Source of the DNA: Pseudonocardiaceae bacterium YIM PH 21723
Lineage (GTDB): Bacteria > Actinomycetota > Actinomycetes > Mycobacteriales > Pseudonocardiaceae
Length of the DNA: 62,183 nucleotides
Direction of reading: 5' to 3'
NCBI GenBank assembly: GCA_003600225.1
Contig: QZFT01000051.1
Span: forward strand, 1-62,183
The translations under genes and the position numbers were made by a program. Positions 53,966-62,183 of the stretch are shown here, in pieces. Position 1 is the first letter of the stretch. Each line of letters starts with the position of its first letter. The notes beneath the pieces are model-generated. The model did no database searches. It was given only the letters and a program-made list of their open reading frames with translations, and was not told where the DNA came from.

Positions 53966-54493
53966 ATGACCGTGCAGAACGCGATCAACTGGCCGGAGAA
54001 GTACTTGCCGGGCACCGGCGACAACTTCGTGTCCAACGAGGTGATCGTCCAGGGCGTGGCCGCCACCCAGGTGTGGCACTACCTCGTCGACACCTCGACC
54101 TGGGAGTCGTACTACGGCAACGTCTCCGATATCGACTTCCCGCCCGGCGGCGGCCCCGGGCTGACTGAGGATGCGGTCTTCAGCTTCGGTACCTTCGGCT
54201 TCCCGCCCCTGGCCGCTCGGGTGGTCGAGTTCCGGGCTCCGGCCGAAGGGACTCCTGGTCGCCTGTCCTGGACCGCGAAGCAGGACGGCGCAGCGGATGA
54301 GCGGCTGGACGTTCTGCACGCCTGGCTGGTCGAGGACCTGCCTGGCGGCCGGGTCCGCGTCCTGACCCAGGAGACGCAGATCGGCAAGCCCGCCGCCGAC
54401 CTGGCCAGGCAGGTACCGAATCCCATGCTCAATGGCCACCAGGCGTGGTTGGACGGACTCGTCCGCGCCGCCTCGGGTGAAACGGGAGCCTGA
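53966..54493 (+). CDS. SRPBCC (START-like) family protein
   Basis: A 175-residue protein with the SRPBCC ligand-binding fold (SNEVIVQGVAATQVWHYLVD, DTSTWESYYGNV, ARVVEFRAPAEGTPGRLSWT). Such proteins bind hydrophobic molecules or act as cyclases; the ligand is unknown. GTGAAAGGAATCC precedes ATG. It stands alone between tRNA-Pro and a convergent hydrolase. Confidence 0.75.
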   Translation: MTVQNAINWPEKYLPGTGDNFVSNEVIVQGVAATQVWHYLVDTSTWESYYGNVSDIDFPPGGGPGLTEDAVFSFGTFGFPPLAARVVEFRAPAEGTPGRLSWTAKQDGAADERLDVLHAWLVEDLPGGRVRVLTQETQIGKPAADLARQVPNPMLNGHQAWLDGLVRAASGETGA

Positions 54494-54508
54494 CGGCCAT
54501 GGTCGTCC

Positions 54509-55366
54509 TCACCGCGTTCCGCTGAAGAATCCGCGCAGCTCGGCGGCCGTCTCCCCGGGTGCCTCCTCCGGCAGGAAGTGGCCGCCGGCAACCCGGTGCC
54601 CGGTCACGTCCGCCGCCCACTGCCGCCACACCGCCAGCGGGTCGTACCAGGTGTCCACCGCGCCACCGGCGCTCCACAGGGCGAGCACCGGGCAGGTCAA
54701 CCGGTGCGTGTCCCGGTCCGCCTCGTCATGCTCGACATCGAGGGTCGCCGCGGCCCGGTACTGCTCGCAGATGGCGTGTACCCGTTCCGGGTCGCGGAAC
54801 TGCTCGTAGTAGGCCTCGCGTACCTCGGGCGGGAAGGCCGCGGGCCGCTGCCCCCAGGTGTCCAGCATGTGGTCCACGAACGCCTCCGGCGCCGCGCTGA
54901 CCAGGGTCTCCGGCACCGGGGCGGGCGCGGCGAGGAACGACCACACCCAGAACCCGAGCGCGAACCGTCGATCGGCCCGGGCGAACGCCTCGGCCGTGGG
55001 CACGATGTCCAGTACCGCCAGCGCGGTCACCGTGTCCCGGTGGTCGAGCGCCATCCGGTACGCGCACCGCGCGCCCCGGTCGTGGCCGGCCACGGCGAAC
55101 CGGTCGAATCCCAGGTGGGCCATCACCTCGACCTGGTCGACGGCCAGTGCGCGCATCGAGTGCGGGGCGCCGCCGGTCCCGCTGGCGCCGTAGCCACGCA
55201 GGTCGGTGGCGACGACGGTGAAGTCCCGCGCGAGCCGGGGCGCGACGTGCCGCCACATCAGGTGGGTCTCCGGGATGCCGTGCAGCAGCAACAGCGGGGG
55301 ACCGGAGCCGCCGCGGGTGCCGTGGATCGTGGTGGCCGACGTCCGGATGTCGAAGTCGGCGAACAC
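54509..55366 (-). CDS. Haloacetate dehalogenase-like alpha/beta-hydrolase
   Basis: A 285-residue protein. Nucleophile Asp is in VAGHDRGARCAYRMALDH, where the two Arg match the carboxylate-binding Arg pair of fluoroacetate dehalogenase. The acidic partner is in AVLDIVPTAE and His in VAGGHFLPEE. The halide pocket of fluoroacetate dehalogenase has His-Trp and Tyr; here WVWSFL keeps Trp but has Val for His, and Tyr is kept in CEQYRAAATLD. Dehalogenation may therefore be reduced, or it may be an epoxide hydrolase. It is followed upstream by an RpiB-like gene 6 bases away. Confidence 0.8.
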   Translation of the reverse strand: MFADFDIRTSATTIHGTRGGSGPPLLLLHGIPETHLMWRHVAPRLARDFTVVATDLRGYGASGTGGAPHSMRALAVDQVEVMAHLGFDRFAVAGHDRGARCAYRMALDHRDTVTALAVLDIVPTAEAFARADRRFALGFWVWSFLAAPAPVPETLVSAAPEAFVDHMLDTWGQRPAAFPPEVREAYYEQFRDPERVHAICEQYRAAATLDVEHDEADRDTHRLTCPVLALWSAGGAVDTWYDPLAVWRQWAADVTGHRVAGGHFLPEEAPGETAAELRGFFSGTR

Positions 55367-55372
55367 GGTCGC

Positions 55373-55795
55373 TCAGGCTTCCAGCTCGGCGATCTTGGCG
55401 ATGTTCTCTTCCTCGTCGTGGTCCAGGTGGACCGGCGTCAGGAACGCGCCGACGATCTCCACCGCCACATCCGGGGCCAGCCGCTTCAGGCTCAGGGCCA
55501 GCACGTTCGCGTCGTTCCACTTCCGTGCGCCCTCGGCGACCCACGGTTCCCAGGCCAGCGCCGCGCGCACCCCGTCGACCTTGTTCGCGGCGATCGACAC
55601 GCCGGTCCCGGTCCAGCACAGCAGGATGCCCAGGTCCGCCTCGCCGCCCGCGACGGCCCGGCCGACGGCGGCGCCCAGGTCCGGCCAGCCGCCGGCGTCC
55701 GACAACACGACCACCTCGTAGTCGTAGTCGGCCAGGTAGTCCTCGATGGCCCTGGTGACCGCATTGCTGTCGTCGGCGGCGAACGCGATACGCAT
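55373..55795 (-). CDS. RpiB/LacAB-family sugar-phosphate isomerase paralogue
   Basis: A 140-residue protein of the RpiB fold: LLCWTGTGVSIAANKVDG (Cys in place of the Ser of the rpiB at 38222) and WNDANVLALSLKRLAP. The usual SDHAG near the N terminus is replaced by ADDSNAV, so key sugar-binding residues differ. It probably isomerises another sugar phosphate or is specialised. It is in an operon with the dehalogenase-like gene. Confidence 0.8.
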   Translation of the reverse strand: MRIAFAADDSNAVTRAIEDYLADYDYEVVVLSDAGGWPDLGAAVGRAVAGGEADLGILLCWTGTGVSIAANKVDGVRAALAWEPWVAEGARKWNDANVLALSLKRLAPDVAVEIVGAFLTPVHLDHDEEENIAKIAELEA

Positions 55796-55809
55796 GAGGG
55801 CAGCCTAAG

Positions 55810-56598
55810 TCACTGCCGGGCCAGCGTGGCGAAATCCACCGCTGAGCAGGGACGCGTCCGCTCGCCCAGCCGGCAGCTGAACGGCTGGCGGGCACCCGGT
55901 TCCGCCGGTGACACGGTCAGGCCGTCCAGGGTGCTCCCGGCCACCCGCACCGCGGTGTCGCCGCCGATGGCCAGTTCACTCGTCTCGGCGCCCACCTGGA
56001 CGGTCGCCGCCACCACGCCGGTGGTCGCCTTGGCCGCGGCGTTGATCCGCAGCACCACCAGGTTCTCCTCGCCGGGGGTCAGGTTCACCGTCAGCGTCCC
56101 GGATTCCTCGTTCGCGCGGCGCACGGCGGGCTTGTCGGTGTCCGCGTCGAGGTCCGCCTCCAGGATGTCTCCCCCGCTCGCTCCCGCGCAGTCGACGGTG
56201 ACGCTCGCCGCGACCTGCTGCCTGGGCTGCGCCTTCACCCGGAAATCCCGGACCGTCAGCTGCGCGCCACCCGGGGCGTTGTTGCGCAGCCGGATGCGGA
56301 TCTCGGCCGTCTGCCGCTGTCCGTGCTGCCGCAGCCAGCCGAACTGCCGGGGGCCGCAGCCGGTCACCGGATCCTCCACCGGGAAGGTGGCCCACGGCGC
56401 GGTCAGCGGCACCGAGAACGTCCCGTAGCCCTCCGGCCCGTTCGCCGTCACCGCCGCCTCCAGGTGCCTGCCCGCCGGCTCGTACTGCGGCGGCGCCAGG
56501 TACGCGAGTACGCCGAACACCCCCGCGGCCAACGGGATCACCGCCACCACCGCGGCCAGCATCCAGTCCCACCGCGAGCCCTTGCTGTGTTTCGCCAC
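55810..56598 (-). CDS. Membrane-anchored hypothetical protein
   Basis: A 262-residue protein starting at GTG with GGAGGTCAG upstream. One membrane helix near the N terminus (LAAVVAVIPLAAGVFGVLAYL) is followed by a beta-rich extracellular part with two or more Cys (VTGCGPRQ, TVDCAGAS, FSCRLGERTRPCSA). Family unrecognised. Confidence 0.65.
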   Translation of the reverse strand: MAKHSKGSRWDWMLAAVVAVIPLAAGVFGVLAYLAPPQYEPAGRHLEAAVTANGPEGYGTFSVPLTAPWATFPVEDPVTGCGPRQFGWLRQHGQRQTAEIRIRLRNNAPGGAQLTVRDFRVKAQPRQQVAASVTVDCAGASGGDILEADLDADTDKPAVRRANEESGTLTVNLTPGEENLVVLRINAAAKATTGVVAATVQVGAETSELAIGGDTAVRVAGSTLDGLTVSPAEPGARQPFSCRLGERTRPCSAVDFATLARQ

Positions 56599-56639
56599 CC
56601 TGACCTCCGGCAGGCCAGGGTGGCGATCCCAGGACACGG

Positions 56640-57087
56640 TCAGGGCTTACGGAAGGTCACCGCTTTGCCGTTCCGGTCGAACCAGCCGCGCATAGCCCAG
56701 TTGATCCAGCCGCCGTCGCCCTGGTTCTGGAAGCTGCCCGACTCGAAGACCCAGATCCCGTAGTAGGTGCCGTGATAGTTCGCCGAGCCGTAGAACTTGA
56801 CGCCGCGGAAGCGGTCCTCGTAGTTCTGGTTCAGGTTGAAGACCATGACGTTGTACCGGCGGCCCGCCTGCTGGAAGGCCGTCTCCATCAGGTTCTAACG
56901 CGTTACCGGAGCGGTCGGCCTCCTGCTTGACGGCGGCGGCGATGGCCTGGCCGATGCCCAGCACGTCCACGGTGACGTTGAGGTTCGCACTGGCGGTGAC
57001 CGGTGGGGGAGCGGCCTTCGCCTCGGCCGTCGGGGCCAGCGCGACGGTGATTACCAGGGCGGCGATGATCTTCTGGATGATTCGCAT
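56640..57087 (-). pseudogene. Frameshifted small secreted protein
   Basis: The frame from ATG at 57087 encodes a signal peptide (RIIQKIIAALVITVALAPTA) and continues through VTVDVLGIGQAIAAAVKQEA. Near 56895-56905 the protein sense moves to another frame. There METAFQQAGRRYNVMVFNLN leads into KFYGSANYHGTYYGIWVFES and GGWINWAMRGWFDRNGKAV, ending at 56640. The second part has no ribosome-binding site, and a stop (TAG) lies just before it in its own frame. Together they make one exported protein of about 145 residues broken by a frameshift, either a real mutation or a sequencing error. Confidence 0.7.
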
Positions 57088-57306
57088 GGGGTCATTCCAG
57101 CCACTGCCGGAGCGTCATACAGCCGACGATCCGGGGACCCGGTTGGCGCCCCGGCAGGCATAGCGTGAAGCCCTGCGTACCACGGGTGAACCAGGGCGTT
57201 AGACTCCATTGGCAATGCCGTGAGCACCGCAGGTTCATCGTCATGCGCGAGCTCCGGCGAATACCGGCCCTGGAGGCCGAATTACCTGTCGTTACTAGGA
57301 GATCAC

Positions 57307-58650
57307 GTGAAGAGCACCGTCGAGCAGCTGAGCCCGACGCGCGTCCGGATCAACGTCGAGGTGCCCTTCGACGAGCTCAAGCCGGATTTCGACCGCGCAT
57401 ACCGCAAGCTGGCCCAGCAGGTGAAGATCCCGGGCTTCCGCCCGGGCAAGGCCCCGGCCAAGATCCTGGAGTCCCGCATCGGCCGCGGCCCCGTGCTCGA
57501 CGAGGTCGTCAACGAGGCCATCCCGGCCAAGTACCTGGAGGCGGTCAACGCCGGCGAGGTACGCACCCTGGGCCGCCCCGAGATCGACGTCACCAAGCTG
57601 GAGGACGGCGAGCTGCTGGCCTTCACCGCTGAGGTCGACGTGCGCCCCGACATCACCATCCCCGCCTTCGGTGAGCTCGCCGCCACCGTCGACGAGGTCG
57701 CGGTGAACGAGGACGACGTCACCACTCAGCTGGACGAGCTGCGGGCCCGCTTCGGCACCCTGACCGGTGTCGAGCGCGCCGCCGAGAAGGGCGACTTCGT
57801 CATCGTCGACCTGTCCGCCACCGTGGGCGGCGTGGACGTGGCGGAGGCCAAGACCGAGGGTCTGTCCTACGAGGTCGGCTCCGGCCAGCTCATCGAGGGC
57901 ATCGACGAGGCCCTGGTCGGTGCCGCCGCCGGTGAGACCAAGTCCTTCACCACCCAGCTGGTGGCCGGCGAGTTCGCCGGTCAGGACGCCGAGGTCACCG
58001 CGGTCGTCCAGACCGTCAAGGAGCGTCAGCTGCCCGAGGCCGACGACGAGTTCGCCCAGCTGGCGAGCGAGTTCGACACCCTCGACGAGCTGAAGGAAGA
58101 CCTGCGCACCCGGCTCGGCCGGGTGAAGAAGATGCAGCAGGGCATGCAGGCCAGGGACAAGGTGCTGCAGGCGCTGCTGGACGTCGTCGAGGTGCCGCTG
58201 CCCGAAGCCGTCGTCAAGGCCGAGGTGGACGTGCGCAAGCACGACGCCATCCACGCCTTCGACCACGACGAGGCCAAGTTCGCCGAGTTCCTCACAACCC
58301 AGGGCCAGACCCCGGAGGAGTTCGACGCGGAGCTGACCAAGTCCTCCGAGGAGGCGGTCAAGACCCAGCTGGTGCTGGACGCCATCGCCGACACCGCGCA
58401 GCTGGGTGTCAGCGACAACGAGCTCACCGAGCGGATCGTCTACCAGGCCCAGCGCTACGGCGTGAGCCCGGACGAGTACGTGCAGCGCGCTCAGGAGTCC
58501 GGCCAGCTCGGCGCCATCTACGCGGACGTGCGCCGCGGCAAGGCGCTGGCCTCCGTGGTCGGCCAGGCCACCATCACCGACGAGGGCGGCAACGTCGTCG
58601 ACCTGTCGGAGATCTTCCCGAAGGCTCCGGCTCCGGCCGCCGCCGAATAA
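57307..58650 (+). CDS. tig: Trigger factor
   Basis: A 447-residue ribosome-bound chaperone and peptidyl-prolyl isomerase. The ribosome-binding signature is GFRPGKAPAKILESRIG (about residues 38-55). The FKBP-like PPIase domain (about 150-240) is followed by the long helical C-terminal arms. GTG at 57307 has AGGAG 5 bases upstream. It folds nascent chains and lies directly before the clpP genes, a common chaperone-protease arrangement. Confidence 0.95.
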   Translation: MKSTVEQLSPTRVRINVEVPFDELKPDFDRAYRKLAQQVKIPGFRPGKAPAKILESRIGRGPVLDEVVNEAIPAKYLEAVNAGEVRTLGRPEIDVTKLEDGELLAFTAEVDVRPDITIPAFGELAATVDEVAVNEDDVTTQLDELRARFGTLTGVERAAEKGDFVIVDLSATVGGVDVAEAKTEGLSYEVGSGQLIEGIDEALVGAAAGETKSFTTQLVAGEFAGQDAEVTAVVQTVKERQLPEADDEFAQLASEFDTLDELKEDLRTRLGRVKKMQQGMQARDKVLQALLDVVEVPLPEAVVKAEVDVRKHDAIHAFDHDEAKFAEFLTTQGQTPEEFDAELTKSSEEAVKTQLVLDAIADTAQLGVSDNELTERIVYQAQRYGVSPDEYVQRAQESGQLGAIYADVRRGKALASVVGQATITDEGGNVVDLSEIFPKAPAPAAAE

Positions 58651-58659
58651 ATCTCGCTG

Positions 58660-58694
58660 GAGGTGGCGCGGACGGTTGTCCGCGTCACCTCTTT
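58660..58694 (+). terminator. Terminator after tig
   Basis: Arms GAGGTGGCGCGGAC and GTCCGCGTCACCTC (one mismatch), loop GGTT, then TTT. It separates tig from the clpP1P2 transcript. Confidence 0.8.
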
Positions 58695-58711
58695 GCACGC
58701 TCTCAGCGAAC
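58694..58711. promoter_or_regulatory. ClgR-box-like operator before clpP1
   Basis: ACGCTCTCAGCGAAC matches the actinobacterial ClgR consensus CGCYNANRGCGWWS with one mismatch and lies 125 bases before clpP1. ClgR activates clpP1P2 in Corynebacterium, Streptomyces and Mycobacterium, so this is a likely site. Confidence 0.65.
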
Positions 58712-58835
58712 GCACGCTGTGTCGGGAAGCTCCAGCGTGTTTGCTTCGTTAGGGTCGAGCACAGAGAGATCCAGAACAACCGTCCCGTAGCCAACACGTT
58801 CACGGCGACGGTTCACGTGAGAAGGCAGGGCAGAC

Positions 58836-59474
58836 GTGACGCAGCACCCCATCGATCCCGTGCAGCCGATTCGGGCGTTGCCCGAGATGCGGGCGGCTGC
58901 TGCTGGGATGAACCTCAACGACTCCGTCTACGAGCGGCTGCTCCGCGAGCGCATCATCTTCCTCGGCCAGCAGGTCGACGACGGCATCGCCAACCAGATC
59001 TGTGCCCAGCTGCTGCTGCTGTCGGCCGAAGAGCCGACCCAGGACATTTCGCTGTACATCAACTCCCCGGGTGGTTCGGTCACCGCGGGTATGGCGATCT
59101 TCGACACCATGCAGTTCATCCCGTGCGACGTGTCCACCGTCGGCATGGGCCTGGCGGCGTCGATGGGCCAGTTCCTGCTCTCGGCGGGTACCCCTGGCAA
59201 GCGCTACGCGCTGCCGCACGCGCGGATCATGATGCACCAGCCGTCCGCCGGCATCGGTGGTACCGCCTCGGACATCAAGATCCAGGCTGAGGTCTTCGGC
59301 CGCACAAAGAAGGAAATGGCCGAGCTGATCGCCCAGCACACCGGTCAGCCGCTGGAGCGCATCGAGCAGGACTCCGACCGTGACCGCTGGTTCACGGCCC
59401 GTGAGGCCCTCGAATACGGCTTCGTGGACAAGGTCGTCGACCGTGCCTCCCAGCTCGGCAACGGCCGCCGCTAA
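58836..59474 (+). CDS. clpP1: ATP-dependent Clp protease proteolytic subunit 1
   Basis: A 212-residue serine protease subunit. Catalytic Ser (about 109) is in [14 protein letters not shown], His in IMMHQPSAG and Asp in EQDSDRDRW. It forms the mixed ClpP1P2 barrel in actinobacteria and is fed by ClpX or ClpC1. GTG start. clpP2 follows after 19 bases. Confidence 0.95.
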   Translation: MTQHPIDPVQPIRALPEMRAAAAGMNLNDSVYERLLRERIIFLGQQVDDGIANQICAQLLLLSAEEPTQDISLYINSPGGSVTAGMAIFDTMQFIPCDVSTVGMGLAASMGQFLLSAGTPGKRYALPHARIMMHQPSAGIGGTASDIKIQAEVFGRTKKEMAELIAQHTGQPLERIEQDSDRDRWFTAREALEYGFVDKVVDRASQLGNGRR

Positions 59475-59493
59475 GCGAGAAGGAGAAATTTTC

Positions 59494-60147
59494 GTGAGCA
59501 ACCTCCACCTCCCGCACGGTGGCGCAGGATCCATGCCGGAGTCCCGCTACGTGCTGCCCTCGTTCATCGAGCGCACCAGCTACGGGACCAAGGAGTCCAA
59601 CCCGTACAACAAGCTGTTCGAGGAGCGCATCATCTTCCTCGGCGTGCAGATCGACGACGCTTCGGCGAACGACGTGATGGCGCAGCTGCTGGTGCTGGAG
59701 AGCCTGGACCCCGACCGGGACATCCTGATGTACATCAACTCTCCCGGTGGTTCGTTCACCGCGTTGATGGCGCTGTACGACACCATGCAGTTCGTCCGCC
59801 CGGACATCCAGACCTACTGCCTCGGCCAGGCCGCCTCGGCCGCCGCGGTGCTGCTGTCCGCCGGTGCGCCGGGCAAGCGCTTCGCGCTGCCCAACGCCCG
59901 GATCCTGATCCACCAGCCGGCCACCGAGGGCATCCAGGGCCAGGTGTCCGACCTGGAGATCCAGGCGGAGGAGATCCAGCGGGTCCGCACCTCGCTGGAG
60001 ACGACGCTGGCACGGCACACCAACCGAACCGAAGAGCAGGTTCGTGCGGATATCGAACGCGACCGGTTCCTCACCGCCGAGCAGGCCAAGGAATATGGCA
60101 TTGTCGACGAGGTTCTCGGTGGACGGAAGCTCTCGTCCAACAGGTGA
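59494..60147 (+). CDS. clpP2: ATP-dependent Clp protease proteolytic subunit 2
   Basis: A 217-residue subunit. Catalytic Ser is in [14 protein letters not shown], His in [10 protein letters not shown] and Asp in [13 protein letters not shown] at 59494 has AAGGAGA 7 bases upstream. It is co-transcribed with clpP1; both are normally essential in actinobacteria. Confidence 0.95.
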   Translation: MSNLHLPHGGAGSMPESRYVLPSFIERTSYGTKESNPYNKLFEERIIFLGVQIDDASANDVMAQLLVLESLDPDRDILMYINSPGGSFTALMALYDTMQFVRPDIQTYCLGQAASAAAVLLSAGAPGKRFALPNARILIHQPATEGIQGQVSDLEIQAEEIQRVRTSLETTLARHTNRTEEQVRADIERDRFLTAEQAKEYGIVDEVLGGRKLSSNR

Positions 60148-60316
60148 GTGAGGTTTGGACCACCGACACGCCGGGCGTGTGTAATTAACCCGCACGTCCG
60201 GCGTAATCGCGGGAAGCTAGTTCTCCCATTTTGGGGGTCCATACAGGTACCGTCGAGGGCAATGGCAACCAGGAGCGGCTTAGCGAGCGCTTCGGAGGGG
60301 ACAGAGGTCAGCGGTC

Positions 60317-61597
60317 ATGGCACGTATCGGTGACGGCGGAGACCTGCTGAAGTGCTCTTTCTGTGGGAAGAGCCAGAAGCAGGTCAAGAAGCTCATTGCC
60401 GGCCCCGGCGTGTACATCTGCGATGAGTGCATCGATCTCTGCAACGAGATCATCGAGGAAGAGCTGGCCGAGGCCGGCGACGTCAAACTCGATGAGCTCC
60501 CGAAACCAGCAGAGATTCACGAATTCCTGGACCAGTACGTCATTGGCCAGGGTGACGCGAAACGCGCCCTCTCCGTCGCTGTGTACAACCACTACAAGCG
60601 CATCCAGGCGGGCGACCGTGGGCGCGATGGCCGTGAAGAGGCCGTCGAGCTGACGAAGTCCAACATCCTGATGCTCGGCCCCACCGGCTGCGGCAAGACC
60701 TACCTCGCCCAGACCTTGGCGAAGCTGCTGAATGTGCCGTTCGCGATCGCGGACGCCACGGCACTCACCGAGGCGGGCTACGTGGGTGAGGATGTCGAGA
60801 ACATCCTGCTCAAGCTGATTCAGGCGGCCGATTACGACGTCAAGCGCGCCGAGACCGGCATCATCTACATCGACGAGGTCGACAAGATCGCTCGAAAGAG
60901 TGAGAACCCGTCGATCACCCGGGATGTATCCGGTGAAGGCGTGCAGCAGGCGCTGCTGAAGATCCTGGAGGGCACCACCGCATCGGTGCCGCCGCAGGGT
61001 GGCCGTAAGCACCCGCACCAGGAGTTCATCCAGATCGACACGACGAACGTGCTGTTCATCGTGGCGGGCGCGTTCGCGGGTCTGGAGCGGATCGTCGAGG
61101 ACCGCACCGGTCACCGCAGCCTCGGCTTCGGCGCCGACATCCGGTCGAAGGTGGACATCGATAACAGTGATGTCTTCGGCCAGGCCATGCCGGAGGATCT
61201 GATCAAGTTCGGTCTGATCCCCGAGTTCATCGGCCGTCTCCCGGTCGTGGCCAGCGTGGCCAGCCTGGACAAGCCGAGCCTGGTGCAGATCCTCACCAAG
61301 CCGCGCAACGCCCTGGTGAAGCAGTACCAGCGGCTGTTCGAGATGGACAACGTCGAACTCGAGTTCACCAAGACCGCGCTGGAAGCGGTGGCCGACCAGG
61401 CCATCCTGCGTGGTACCGGTGCCCGAGGTCTGCGCGCCATCATGGAAGAGGTGCTGCAGTCGGTGATGTACGACATCCCGAGCCGCACCGACGTGGCCAA
61501 GGTGGTCATCACCGAGCAGACCGTCCGGGAGAACGTGAACCCGACGATCGTGTCCCGTCAGCCCTCTCGCCGCGAACGCCGCGAGAAGAGCGCCTAG
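60317..61597 (+). CDS. clpX: ATP-dependent Clp protease ATP-binding subunit ClpX
   Basis: A 426-residue AAA+ unfoldase. The N-terminal zinc-binding domain has CSFCGK and CDECIDLC. Walker A is GPTGCGKT (about 121-128), Walker B is [10 protein letters not shown], and the sensor and C-terminal regions are complete. It delivers proteins to ClpP1P2. It lies 169 bases after clpP2, so it may have its own promoter. Confidence 0.97.
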   Translation: MARIGDGGDLLKCSFCGKSQKQVKKLIAGPGVYICDECIDLCNEIIEEELAEAGDVKLDELPKPAEIHEFLDQYVIGQGDAKRALSVAVYNHYKRIQAGDRGRDGREEAVELTKSNILMLGPTGCGKTYLAQTLAKLLNVPFAIADATALTEAGYVGEDVENILLKLIQAADYDVKRAETGIIYIDEVDKIARKSENPSITRDVSGEGVQQALLKILEGTTASVPPQGGRKHPHQEFIQIDTTNVLFIVAGAFAGLERIVEDRTGHRSLGFGADIRSKVDIDNSDVFGQAMPEDLIKFGLIPEFIGRLPVVASVASLDKPSLVQILTKPRNALVKQYQRLFEMDNVELEFTKTALEAVADQAILRGTGARGLRAIMEEVLQSVMYDIPSRTDVAKVVITEQTVRENVNPTIVSRQPSRRERREKSA

Positions 61598-61611
61598 CAG
61601 TTCGTTCAGTC

Positions 61612-61649
61612 CGGAAGGGGCTCCCGCCACTGGTGGGGGCCCCTTCGGC
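61612..61649 (+). terminator. Terminator after clpX
   Basis: GAAGGGGC (61614-61621) pairs with GCCCCTTC (61639-61646), with a GC-rich inner helix, 16 bases after the stop. It is followed after about 30 bases by repeat E copy 4. Confidence 0.65.
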
Positions 61650-61679
61650 GTTTCCGGGGCCTGGGCGTGGCGTCTGGCG

Positions 61680-61770
61680 GTCGTCGAAGGACGCTTTGGA
61701 GGAGGAGACGGGCTTCGGCCCGCGTCTTTCCTGCCTGCGTGTTGGGTGGGCGCACGCCTGTCTGGGCGGC
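61680..61770 (-). repeat. Dispersed repeat E, copy 4
   Basis: On the minus strand it reads like copies 1 and 3 (GTGCGCCCACCCAACACGC, GGCAGGAAAGACGC, CGTCTCCTCCTCCAAAGCGT). The GTCGTCGAAGG end faces the clpX terminator, as copy 2 faces the DUF5130 terminator. The remaining 586 bases after clpX hold this, a palindrome, a partial E copy and a G run, with no gene. Confidence 0.8.
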
Positions 61771-61882
61771 CTGGTCCGCTGCGCGGGGCTCACGCCTGAC
61801 AAGTGGGCCGACACGGTGCGGAATTACGGCGCCGCCGTGTCGTCTCACGATGTGACCGTCCACTGTGGACCTCAGGGTTGCT

Positions 61883-61929
61883 CCGTCTTCAAGACGTATG
61901 AACCCCGAGTTCATACATCTTGAAGACGT
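61883..61929. repeat. GTCTTCAAGACGTATGAA palindrome, copy 2
   Basis: Twenty-one-base arms (61883-61903 and 61909-61929, two mismatches) with a 5-base centre, matching the in-gene copy at 37209-37255 in length and arm sequence. GAACCTC follows both copies. It lies between E copy 4 (minus) and E copy 5 (plus). Confidence 0.85.
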
Positions 61930-62049
61930 ATGAACCTCCACGGGCTCACCCACAGGGGCACCATCGGTCACAGCAGCCCCACGCGCCCCACACCAGGCGC
62001 GCAAGTCTGCGCCAGGGGTGATCCGGACACGAAGTACGCCCGAAGGCCC

Positions 62050-62117
62050 AGTCCGGCGTGCCCCCACCCGACACGCCGACAGGAAAGTCCGGCGTGCCCC
62101 CATCAGACGGCCCAGCA
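62050..62117 (+). repeat. Dispersed repeat E, copy 5, partial
   Basis: AGTCCGGCGTGCCCCCACCC and GACAGGAAAG are followed by a second GTCCGGCGTGCCCCCATC start; the sequence then breaks into a G run. The contig probably ends inside a repeat. Confidence 0.65.

Positions 62118-62183
<66 letters not shown>

Noticed and set aside
61606-62103. Minus-strand 165-codon open frame after clpX
   Set aside because: It is made of repeat E, the palindrome and repeat E again, with no ribosome-binding site or domain.

Overview
The window is high-GC actinobacterial DNA, most likely from a member of the Pseudonocardiales. This is inferred from base composition, frequent GTG starts, mycothiol-type and clp-region gene content, DUF5753 regulators and gene order. 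From memory of the Mycobacterium tuberculosis map, its backbone follows the segment Rv2478c to Rv2457c: ssb, ettA, NAD-glutamate dehydrogenase, a hotdog thioesterase, an Rv2474c-like gene, alpha-glucosidase, glbO, an HNH protein, ctaJ/DUF5130, pepN, an Rv2466c-like DsbA protein, rpiB, nei, tig, clpP1, clpP2 and clpX. Accessory blocks are inserted between these genes.

Layout. 0-12.3 kb: ssb, ettA, a large TPR/degenerate-GGDEF/disordered protein, gdh, a thioesterase and a conserved hypothetical gene. 12.3-23.7 kb (accessory): two Uma2-type nucleases; two AurF-like diiron oxygenases with two TetR genes and a flavin monooxygenase; ahcY behind an S-adenosylhomocysteine riboswitch; a GT87 mannosyltransferase; an XRE regulator; and an HTH/PIN toxin-antitoxin pair. 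23.7-35.4 kb: alpha-glucosidase, glbO, an MscS channel, prolyl oligopeptidase, an HNH protein, a 192-residue protein made of 19 GVRIE repeats, ctaJ, DUF5130, pepN and a DsbA-like protein. 35.4-39.5 kb: an XRE regulator, a metallo-beta-lactamase-fold hydrolase carrying an in-frame palindromic insertion, a ComB-like phosphatase, rpiB and nei. 39.5-57.1 kb (accessory): a C39-like secreted protein, tandem Eis-like acetyltransferases, a secreted hydrolase, a 2H phosphoesterase, a small RHH regulator, an adenylation-carrier protein/thioesterase II/P450 cassette followed by an SMP-30 lactonase, tRNA-Gly, Ada-AlkA and Ogt, tRNA-Pro, a dehalogenase-like hydrolase and others. 57.3-61.6 kb: tig, clpP1, clpP2 and clpX, with a ClgR-box-like site before clpP1.

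The most unusual content is repetitive. A dispersed repeat (called E here) occurs five times, always in intergenic DNA. It twice appears as inverted copies flanking an unrelated perfect palindrome in the space downstream of a gene. One palindrome family is also inserted in frame inside a metallo-beta-lactamase-fold gene. A second palindrome family, with TTTCCATGGAAA in each arm, sits at three gene ends. The GVRIE-repeat gene keeps its peptide motif unchanged in all 19 copies while its codons vary, which points to selection on the protein. The window ends in 65 G residues, almost certainly a sequencing or assembly artefact.
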